From Sphingomonadales bacterium UBA658 (GTDB taxonomy: Bacteria; Pseudomonadota; Alphaproteobacteria; Sphingomonadales; Sphingomonadaceae), in contig DBOA01000212.1 of the NCBI GenBank assembly GCA_002299195.1, positions 1 through 13,357 of the forward strand: a stretch of 13,357 nucleotides of DNA, written 5' to 3'. Below the pieces are notes generated by a model, which was not told the DNA's origin, ran no database searches, and saw only the letters and a program-made list of their open reading frames with translations. This document shows positions 1 through 5,840 of the stretch, piece after piece (position 1 is the stretch's first letter; each line of letters starts with the position of its first letter). The position numbers and the translations under genes are program-made.

Positions 1-870
1 TACAAAGTCACGCAGGGCTTGCTTGACGAATTCGGTGCCCGCCGCGTTATCGATACGCCGATTACCGAATATGGCTTTGCCGGCATCGGCACAGGCGCCG
101 CGATGGGCGGGCTTCGCCCCGTCATCGAATTCATGACGTTTAACTTTGCGATGCAGGCGATCGACCACATCATCAATTCGGCTGCAAAGACCAATTACAT
201 GTCAGGCGGCCAGATGCGTTGTCCCATCGTGTTCCGTGGTCCAAACGGTGCCGCGGCACGTGTTGGGGCGCAGCACAGCCAGAATTACGCGCCATGGTAT
301 GCCAGCGTACCTGGTCTGATTGTGATTGCGCCCTATGATGCAGCGGACGCCAAAGGCTTGTTGAAGGCCGCGATCCGGTGCGAGGACCCTGTCGTGTTCC
401 TCGAAAACGAACTGCTCTATGGGCGCACCTTTGAAGTTCCCGAAGGGGACGACCATGTGCTGCCGATTGGCAAGGCACGGGTTGTGCGTGAAGGCACGGA
501 CGTTACTATCGTGAGCTATTCGGTTGGCGTTGGGCTGTCATTGGAGGCAGCGCAAAAGTTAGCCGCCGAAGGCATCAGCGCCGAGGTCATCGACCTGCGC
601 ACCATTCGTCCGCTGGATACTCAAACCGTGCTGGGGAGCCTTGCAAAAACCAATCGTCTGGTCGTGGCCGAAGAAGGTTGGCCGGTGTGTTCGGTTGGCA
701 GCGAAATCCTTGCGGTGTGTATGGAGCAGGGCTTCGATGATCTTGACGCGCCCGTCTTGCGTATCACGAACGAGGATGTTCCGATGCCTTATGCAGCTAA
801 TCTTGAGAAGGCGACGCTCATCAATGCCGACAAGATTGTTGCTGGAGTGCGCAAAACGCTAGGGCTTTAG
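1..870 (+). CDS. pdhB: Pyruvate dehydrogenase E1 component, beta subunit (C-terminal part)
   Basis: The beta subunit of the thiamine-diphosphate E1 enzyme decarboxylates pyruvate together with PdhA and passes the acetyl group to the lipoyl E2 subunit in the cytoplasmic PDH complex. The reading frame is open from base 1, so the gene starts outside the window; the internal TTG at base 19 is not its start. About 289 residues are visible. They include the transketolase-type pyrimidine-binding domain (DTPITEYGFAGIGTGAAMGG, MTFNFAMQAIDHIINSAAK, FRGPNGAAARVGAQHSQ) followed by the transketolase C-terminal domain (VSYSVGVGLSLEAAQKL, VIDLRTIRPLD, VVAEEGWP). The GAQHSQ and ENELLYG motifs are typical of E1 beta and argue against transketolase or DXPS. 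Alphaproteobacterial PdhB often carries an N-terminal lipoyl domain, which cannot be judged here. The visible part is intact and ends with TAG. Confidence 0.96.
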   Translation, partial: YKVTQGLLDEFGARRVIDTPITEYGFAGIGTGAAMGGLRPVIEFMTFNFAMQAIDHIINSAAKTNYMSGGQMRCPIVFRGPNGAAARVGAQHSQNYAPWYASVPGLIVIAPYDAADAKGLLKAAIRCEDPVVFLENELLYGRTFEVPEGDDHVLPIGKARVVREGTDVTIVSYSVGVGLSLEAAQKLAAEGISAEVIDLRTIRPLDTQTVLGSLAKTNRLVVAEEGWPVCSVGSEILAVCMEQGFDDLDAPVLRITNEDVPMPYAANLEKATLINADKIVAGVRKTLGL

Positions 871-1108
871 AGGAAATTCGCCGTCCCCGCTTTAACAGGT
901 TGAGACGGTGGCCTTCTTCATTCTTGATCAGTCGCGACATCACGCCGGACACCTTGTTGGCCTCGACATTCTTCACAATTGTTGTCCCCTGGTTTCCACA
1001 ATGGATTTGCGACACCCTCTACGCGCGTCGTAGTAAGTGTTCTTTGATGCAGCAGGGTTACCCAATTGTTAACCATAGAAAATTTATTGATGTGAAGCGA
1101 ATGACGAC

Positions 1109-1708
1109 ATGAATGACACAGCATCGCAGCTGCCGCCCCCGGTCAACCTCGCGGTCGCCTACACGCCCGTTGCATTTCGCCCTGCCTTTGCCCTTCTGCT
1201 TCAATTGGATGCGCGCTTTGCCGATATTGTGCGGAAAGCGCGTGAACCTATGATTGCGCAAATCAAATTGGCATGGTGGCGTGATGCTTTTGCTACGGAA
1301 CCCGCGCTGCGACCAATCGGCGAACCTTTGCTTCAAGGGCTCGGCGCGTGTGGGGATGTCATAGCGCCGTCAGCGTTGGAGGACTTGGTTTCGGCATGGG
1401 AGTTGATGCTGGGCGAGGGGGAGTGGGCCGCTCAGGATGTTGAAGCACATGCCGCTTTGCGTGGGGGGGGCGTCTTTGGATCTTACGCAGCTTGGTCAGG
1501 CGAGGGATGTGATGTCAGTGCTTTGTCACATCAATGGGCGCGCGATGCGTTGCGTATGGAATTCCCGTCAAAATTGAACGTGCCCAATAATCAGCCACTT
1601 CCGGCGTTGCCTAAAGGCCGAAAACTTCGCCCCCTGTCCATTTTGGCCATGTCGGTTCGAAAGGTGACGGGATTGCGGCTTATCGGCCATGCCTTGACGG
1701 GGTGGTAG
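1109..1708 (+). CDS. Squalene/phytoene synthase family protein, probably non-catalytic
   Basis: A 199-residue protein of the squalene/phytoene synthase superfamily, in a short form that I recall from sphingomonads and that resembles the NDUFAF6 side of the family. The recognisable part is the N-terminal helix block: LAVAYTPVAFRPAFALLLQLD (residues 14-34), then REPMIAQIKLAWWRDAF (45-61), then AHAALRGGGVF near residue 113 and KLRPLSILA near the C-terminus. True phytoene and squalene synthases are longer (about 280-350 residues) and have two Asp-rich DxxxD motifs for Mg-diphosphate; I see neither, so prenyl transfer is unlikely and the role is unknown. The ATG follows a weak GAAGCGA about 10 bases upstream. 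The gene lies 238 bp behind pdhB on the same strand. It contains a run of eight G (1465-1472) that is in frame on both sides. Family assignment is fairly secure; function is not. Confidence 0.75.
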   Translation: MNDTASQLPPPVNLAVAYTPVAFRPAFALLLQLDARFADIVRKAREPMIAQIKLAWWRDAFATEPALRPIGEPLLQGLGACGDVIAPSALEDLVSAWELMLGEGEWAAQDVEAHAALRGGGVFGSYAAWSGEGCDVSALSHQWARDALRMEFPSKLNVPNNQPLPALPKGRKLRPLSILAMSVRKVTGLRLIGHALTGW

Positions 1709-1750
1709 CTTTGTGGCCCTATCGCCGTGATGTCATCATGGGGGAAGGTC

Positions 1751-2114
1751 ATGCAGAGGATATTGGTTGGCGGTGTAGCGGCATTGTTGCTCGTCGTTTC
1801 CCGGAGCAAATGCGCCGGCATTTGGCCCAGCGCCGCCCGAAGCGCCAAAGGCAAGTCGTGAGGAAATGCGTTTCAACCGTTATGACCGCAACCGGGACGA
1901 GCTTATTTCCCGCCTCGAAATGATGGGGAGCCGGACGAAGGCGTTCAAGGCTTTGGACCGCGGTGGCAATAATTTGCTCACTTTCGAAGAATGGGCGGCC
2001 GCCACCGGAGAGCGCTTTGCCGGCGCGGACAGGAACAAGGACAAGTTATTGACCCGCAAAGAATTTGCGCAGACCCGCCCCAAACAGGCCGAAAAGCCGG
2101 GATGCCGCTGTTAA
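1751..2114 (+). pseudogene. Secreted EF-hand calcium-binding protein, frameshifted behind the signal peptide
   Basis: The likely start is the ATG at 1751, preceded by a strong GGGGGAAGG ribosome site. It opens a signal-peptide-like segment (MQRILVGGVAALLLVV), but this frame then runs to a TGA at 1859-1861. The body of the protein is in the next frame from about 1797: PGANAPAFGPAPPEAPKAS, then REEMRFNRYDRNRD, and on to CRC and TAA at 2112-2114. Removing one base in the GTTTCCC stretch (1796-1802) joins the two parts into one protein of about 120 residues with a Pro/Ala linker. Three EF-hand loops follow, beginning DRNRDE, DRGGNN and DRNKDK; each has Glu at position 12 but none has the usual Gly at position 6. 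As written, the intact piece could only start inside the body (ATG 1866, 82 residues) and would lack export. Either a real frameshift or a sequencing error; the original gene is clear, its role is not. Confidence 0.8.
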
Positions 2115-3448
2115 GCCGCAACCTTTTGCGCGCTGATCCAACTGTTTAAGTCCGTCCGCGCACGGCCCGTCATCGCGGCCTTGCGCGATTTTTTGTGCAC
2201 TTTTTCGTCCAGCGGCGCGAACAGCCCGAAATTGATGTTCATGGGTTGATAGTCATCGGCCAGCGCATCCCCCGTGATGTGCCCCAAAAGCGCACCAAGC
2301 GCGGTGGTGGGCGGCGGCGCTGTAACGGTTCTGCCAGAAATCTCCGCCGCGGTCATAATCCCCGCCATCAGCCCAACCGCGCTGCTTTCGACATAGCCTT
2401 CGCAGCCCGTGATCTGTCCGGCAAAGCGGATATGCGGCGATGATTTTAGCCGTAGCTGACGGTCCAAAAGGATCGGCGAGCGAATGAATGTATTGCGGTG
2501 CAAGCCGCCAAGCCGCGCAAATTCCGCCTTTTCCAGCCCAGGGATGGTGCGCAGCAGTTCAACCTGCGCGCCATGCTTCATCTTGGTTTGGAACCCGACC
2601 ATGTTCCACAAAGTGCCTTGCTTATTATCCTGACGCAGCTGCACCACGGCATGGGCCCAACGCCCGGTCCGCGGATTATCCAAGCCGACGGGCTTCATCG
2701 GGCCAAAGCGCAGCGTATCCAACCCGCGCGACGCCATGACCTCAATCGGCATGCATCCTTCGAAATAGGGTGTGTTGGTTTCCCATTCCTTGAACTCTGA
2801 CTTTTCGGAATCGAGCAATCCCTGATGAAAGGCGCGATATTGCGCTTCATCCATCGGGCAGTTGATATAATCCTTGCCTTCGCCCTTGTCCCAGCGCGAG
2901 GCATACCATGCGATGTCCATATCGATGCTGTCATGGTAAACAATCGGTGCAATTGCGTCGAAAAAGGCGAGGCGATCCTCACCCGTTTTCGCCATGATGC
3001 TTTCGGCAAGGTTGGTCGCAGTCAATGGACCTGTGGCGATGATGACAAGGCGGACTGCCGGAATGATATCCACCCGTTCGCGCACGATGTCGATATTTGG
3101 ATTATTTTCCAGATGCTTGGTGACGGTTTCTGAGAAAACATCACGATCAACCGCCAGCGCCGATCCGGCCGGAACCTTCGCGACTTCCGCTGCTTGCATG
3201 ATCAGCGACCCCAAATCGCGCATTTCCTGATGCAGCAGGCCAACGGCGTTATTTTCCGCATCATCCGAACGAAAGCTGTTTGAGCATACCAGTTCGGCAA
3301 GGCCATCGGTCTGGTGCGCGGGCGTCATGTCGCCGGAACCGCGCATTTCCGAGAGCTTCACCCGTATTCCGCGCTGCGCCAATTGCCAAGCTGCCTCGCA
3401 CCCTGCCAAGCCGCCACCGATAATTTGAACGTCATATGATTTGGTCAT
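2111..3448 (-). CDS. trmFO: Methylenetetrahydrofolate--tRNA-(uracil-5-)-methyltransferase TrmFO
   Basis: A flavoenzyme that makes 5-methyluridine at position 54 (T-loop) of tRNA, using methylenetetrahydrofolate as carbon donor and FADH2 as reductant. The 445-residue length fits the family. An N-terminal FAD-binding Rossmann motif is visible (IIGGGLAGCEAAW, residues 9-21), followed by ELVCSNSFRSDD with Cys55 and YFEGCMPIEVMASRG with Cys232, corresponding to the two functional cysteines known in the Bacillus enzyme (C53, C226). RFAGQITGCEGYVESSAVGL near the C-terminus is the second FAD-contacting segment typical of GidA/TrmFO proteins. The Cys pair, the length and the SNSFRSDD motif separate it from GidA/MnmG. 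The ATG at 3448 is the only plausible start: an in-frame TAG lies four codons upstream, and no clear Shine-Dalgarno is visible. Its stop shares the TTAA at 2111-2114 with the stop of the convergent EF-hand gene. Confidence 0.96.
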   Translation of the reverse strand: MTKSYDVQIIGGGLAGCEAAWQLAQRGIRVKLSEMRGSGDMTPAHQTDGLAELVCSNSFRSDDAENNAVGLLHQEMRDLGSLIMQAAEVAKVPAGSALAVDRDVFSETVTKHLENNPNIDIVRERVDIIPAVRLVIIATGPLTATNLAESIMAKTGEDRLAFFDAIAPIVYHDSIDMDIAWYASRWDKGEGKDYINCPMDEAQYRAFHQGLLDSEKSEFKEWETNTPYFEGCMPIEVMASRGLDTLRFGPMKPVGLDNPRTGRWAHAVVQLRQDNKQGTLWNMVGFQTKMKHGAQVELLRTIPGLEKAEFARLGGLHRNTFIRSPILLDRQLRLKSSPHIRFAGQITGCEGYVESSAVGLMAGIMTAAEISGRTVTAPPPTTALGALLGHITGDALADDYQPMNINFGLFAPLDEKVHKKSRKAAMTGRARTDLNSWISAQKVAA

Positions 3449-3655
3449 GTGGGGCGGCTATCAAAAATCTTTGGCGCTGCACAGGTAAAAGCGGCAAGAT
3501 GGACTATGGGATTTACGCTTAACATCACCGAGGACCGCACGATCACCCGGTCTCGGCTGTAGGCACGCGGCTGACCGCGGATAAGATGATGGACCATATT
3601 CCGCTTGTGCTGACGGGGTCTCTTGCTTAGCCAAGCATTTGAAAGTCGAATGTTC

Positions 3656-3765
3656 GTCACCCTGAACGTATTTCAGGGTCCATTTATCCTCTCTGCCCTC
3701 CGGTTTGCGTGGCACGATGGATGCTGTAACGTCAGTCACCGAAGGTGAAACAGGTTCAGCATGAC
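3656..3765. repeat. REP-like inverted repeat pair (sphingomonad TGAAC/TTTCAG type)
   Basis: Two related units face each other. The left unit (3656-3683) starts GTCACCCTGAAC and ends TTTCAGGGTCCAT; it contains the hairpin ACCCTGAA (3659-3666), loop CGTAT, TTCAGGGT (3672-3679). The right unit, read on the minus strand from 3765, starts GTCATGCTGAACCTGTTTCA and ends CAGCATCCAT (3726-3717). It is split by 21 bases (3727-3747) that themselves hold a small hairpin, TCACC-GAA-GGTGA (3736-3748). The outer ends (GTCA..CTGAAC and CCAT) match between units, and about 33 bp separate them. Elements of this form are common, as I recall, between genes in sphingomonads, but copy number cannot be judged from one window. 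The right end covers the first ATG of the following membrane-protein gene. The remainder of the gap (3449-3655) shows no gene or RNA that I can support. Confidence 0.6.
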
Positions 3766-4474
3766 GATGCAAATAAGTTGGGGAAACAATTTGGGGCAGG
3801 ATCTCGCACATAAACGACCGTGGCTGCTTGCCAGCCTTGTTGCAGGTATCAGCTTTCCTGCGACGTGGCTCTTCCTTCCCCTCGACGGGGGATTGATCGC
3901 CCTCGTCTGGAAAATGGCGGCGGTCGGCTTGCTGGTGCCCTTTGCGCTGCACCGGCATCATGTGGGGGAATTTGTGCCGTTGGCCATCATTTTGGCCTTT
4001 TACGCGCTGGGCGACGGTTTGATTGAATGCAGCATGGTTGCAGGGGCGCTGGCCTTTGCCGCTGGTCATCTGGTCGCCATCTGGTTGTATTTTCGGCACC
4101 GGCGTGTGGCGCCGACGTTCAGCCAGAAACTGCTCGCAATCGCGATTTTCCTGCTGACGCCGGTGATTGCTTATGGCCTTCCGCCGACCACCGACGAAGC
4201 GGTTCAGGTTGCGGCCTATAGCGTCATTTTGGCCGCGATGGCGGCGATGGCGTGGAGCAGCAATTTCCCCCGTTACCGTGTCGGGTTCGGCGCGGTTTTG
4301 TTTGTCATTTCGGACTTGCTGATATTCGCGGAGCTTGGTCCGTTCGCAAATTCGAAGGTATCGGGCATCGCGATCTGGTATCTTTATTATTTCGGCGTGT
4401 TGATGATTGCCGTCGGCGTGGCGCAGACCTTGCTCAAACGCGGGCATTATGCCACAGGCGAAGAGCGCGATTAA
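3761..4474 (+). CDS. YhhN/TMEM86-family integral membrane protein (lysoplasmalogenase-like)
   Basis: A 237-residue polytopic inner-membrane protein with about eight hydrophobic segments, starting at residues 21, 44, 70, 90, 121, 148, 174 and 205. The YhhN/TMEM86 signature is visible as Gly-Asp in YALGDGLIE (residues 82-89), AGALAFAAGHLVAIWLYF and the later FVISDLLIFAELG with Ser184-Asp185. Animal TMEM86B hydrolyses the vinyl-ether bond of lysoplasmalogens; for bacterial YhhN proteins the substrate is mostly unproven, so the enzymatic name is by family only. The start is uncertain: ATG 3761 lies inside the upstream repeat, and the in-frame ATG at 3767 gives a protein two residues shorter that starts just past it. 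An AGG at 3752-3754 is the only Shine-Dalgarno-like site. The gene stands alone on its strand, convergent with the DUF3089 gene. A long open frame on the opposite strand is a shadow. Confidence 0.78.
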   Translation: MTMQISWGNNLGQDLAHKRPWLLASLVAGISFPATWLFLPLDGGLIALVWKMAAVGLLVPFALHRHHVGEFVPLAIILAFYALGDGLIECSMVAGALAFAAGHLVAIWLYFRHRRVAPTFSQKLLAIAIFLLTPVIAYGLPPTTDEAVQVAAYSVILAAMAAMAWSSNFPRYRVGFGAVLFVISDLLIFAELGPFANSKVSGIAIWYLYYFGVLMIAVGVAQTLLKRGHYATGEERD

Positions 4475-4500
4475 GCTGGCGCCCGTTCCCGCGGCGTTCT

Positions 4501-4553
4501 AAAGTGACAAAAGCGCCCAGCGACGATGTTTTGACTGTCTCGTTTGTCGCTTT
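4501..4553. repeat. Imperfect inverted repeat between convergent genes
   Basis: AAAGTGACAAA (4501-4511) and TTTGTCGCTTT (4543-4553) pair at 10 of 11 positions across a 31-base loop, in the 205-bp gap between the convergent YhhN and DUF3089 genes. The position would suit a transcription end, but the stem is AT-rich, the loop is long and no good T-run follows, so it is a weak terminator candidate at best. I see nothing else in this gap. Confidence 0.3.
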
Positions 4554-4679
4554 AACGATGACATTGCGCTTTGGCATATTCACAAAATATCGACATTGAG
4601 AAAGAGCGGCCAAGTCACTTGATTGCGTGCAGGATCTCAAATCAAATCCTACATTGCAACCGTCGTTACAAAGCTGTTC

Positions 4680-5840
4680 TTAACGGTCGCGCGCTTTCCA
4701 TGCCGCCAACTGCACGGGCACCAGATCCACCATATCCTGCATAACCAGCGACACGTCGATCAGGTGAAGTCCCCAGTCCTGTGCGATAAATGCGCCAAAG
4801 CGGACATCACCACCGACATCGTCGATGCGGGGGTCGGCAGGGGCTGCGTTGATGCGGACTGACAAGACATTCGCGCCGTTCACCGTAACGCACTGCGCTG
4901 CGTACAATCCGGGAACGGCGACGGTTGGCGTGGTAACGGGGGCATTGTCTTTGGTCCAGCGCGGGCTATCTGTCACCAGGTCACCGATCCCTGCACCAGA
5001 GGGAAAACGTGCGTTCACTGTTGCCATGCCGCCGCCAAGCGCAGCGGGGTTGGCGCAAATTGTTTCCTGCGCGGGGTCTGGCACACGGCCATAACGGCCG
5101 TTCGCAGGTGGCGGCGAGGTTTCACGAAAACTTGTCCAGGCAATGACGCAATTGGTCTGCCTTGCTTTCCGGCACACAGGCGTCTGTTTCAAATCGGCGC
5201 CCTGGTCCTTACCCTTGGGCACAGCAACATTGGTGCCCGCAAGCATAGCCGACAACATATGCGTCGAAGCTGGTTTTCCTTCGATTTCCTCAGCAATCAG
5301 GCGCTTGAGCAATCCCGATCCTTGCGAATGTCCAACAAGAACAAATGGCCGCCCCTTGTTATCGGCCGCCATGTAACGCCGCCACGCATCGCGCACGTCA
5401 TTATAACGCAGCTCGGGGTCCATAGGGATGGGGTTGCCGATCATGTTGGAACGCAACCAGCTTAAGGTCGATTGGCGATAGATCGGCGCGAACGTTTGGC
5501 ACACAGTGCCAAAACGCGCAAACTGGGCCTCAACGACACGGCGCTCTTCGTCATTGGCGATCATGTCGCTATTCCCGCCCGGATCATATGACAAGGTCGG
5601 GTATACGTAGAAGCAATCGGCTTCAGGTGCTTTGGCCCGCGTTACAGTGCGGACCGTGCGCGTTCCATTTGGCGCAACCTCGGTTACGTCAAGGCTAGGC
5701 GTGCTGCACGCGTCGCGACGGCCTGGGCGGCAAAGCCAATTCTGTTCGAGCGCATAATCATTCGGCGCAGCGACGGGAGCAGCAGGTGCGCTTTGCGTGG
5801 TGGCTGCAAGGACTGCGGCAATCACATGCGCTGTGCTCAT
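4680..5840 (-). CDS. DUF3089 alpha/beta-hydrolase family protein
   Basis: A 386-residue serine-hydrolase-like protein. The DUF3089 family shows as DCFYVYPTLSYD (residues 75-86), TFAPIYRQST (116-125) and the nucleophile elbow FVLVGHSQGSG (166-176) with Ser172 as the likely nucleophile. His359 in DWGLHLIDVSL near the C-terminus is the likely catalytic base. A weakly hydrophobic Ala-rich start (residues 4-22) may be a poor signal peptide, and the six or more cysteines in the body would suit a periplasmic, disulfide-bonded protein; export is an inference. The substrate is unknown; family members are only loosely linked to lipases and esterases. The ATG (5840-5838) overlaps the gyrA TGA in an ATGA, so the gene is very likely co-transcribed and translationally coupled to gyrA. 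Its stop at 4680 faces the YhhN gene. Confidence 0.85.
   Translation of the reverse strand: MSTAHVIAAVLAATTQSAPAAPVAAPNDYALEQNWLCRPGRRDACSTPSLDVTEVAPNGTRTVRTVTRAKAPEADCFYVYPTLSYDPGGNSDMIANDEERRVVEAQFARFGTVCQTFAPIYRQSTLSWLRSNMIGNPIPMDPELRYNDVRDAWRRYMAADNKGRPFVLVGHSQGSGLLKRLIAEEIEGKPASTHMLSAMLAGTNVAVPKGKDQGADLKQTPVCRKARQTNCVIAWTSFRETSPPPANGRYGRVPDPAQETICANPAALGGGMATVNARFPSGAGIGDLVTDSPRWTKDNAPVTTPTVAVPGLYAAQCVTVNGANVLSVRINAAPADPRIDDVGGDVRFGAFIAQDWGLHLIDVSLVMQDMVDLVPVQLAAWKARDR

Noticed and set aside
871..1108. Possible small genes in the gap behind pdhB, including a minus-strand frame with VSGVMSRLIKNEEGHRLNLL
   Set aside because: Frames run into pdhB or the next gene, starts lack ribosome sites, and I recognise no family. 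The segment has a somewhat protein-like look but not enough to call.
3449..3655. Structured RNA or tRNA upstream of trmFO
   Set aside because: No cloverleaf, riboswitch core or terminator could be made out; only short repeats such as GATGGAC occurring twice.
3461..4447. Long (328-codon) minus-strand open frame opposite the YhhN gene
   Set aside because: Rich in Arg, Gln, Pro and His with no domain, while the plus strand encodes a clean multi-helix membrane protein with family motifs; it is a GC-driven shadow.
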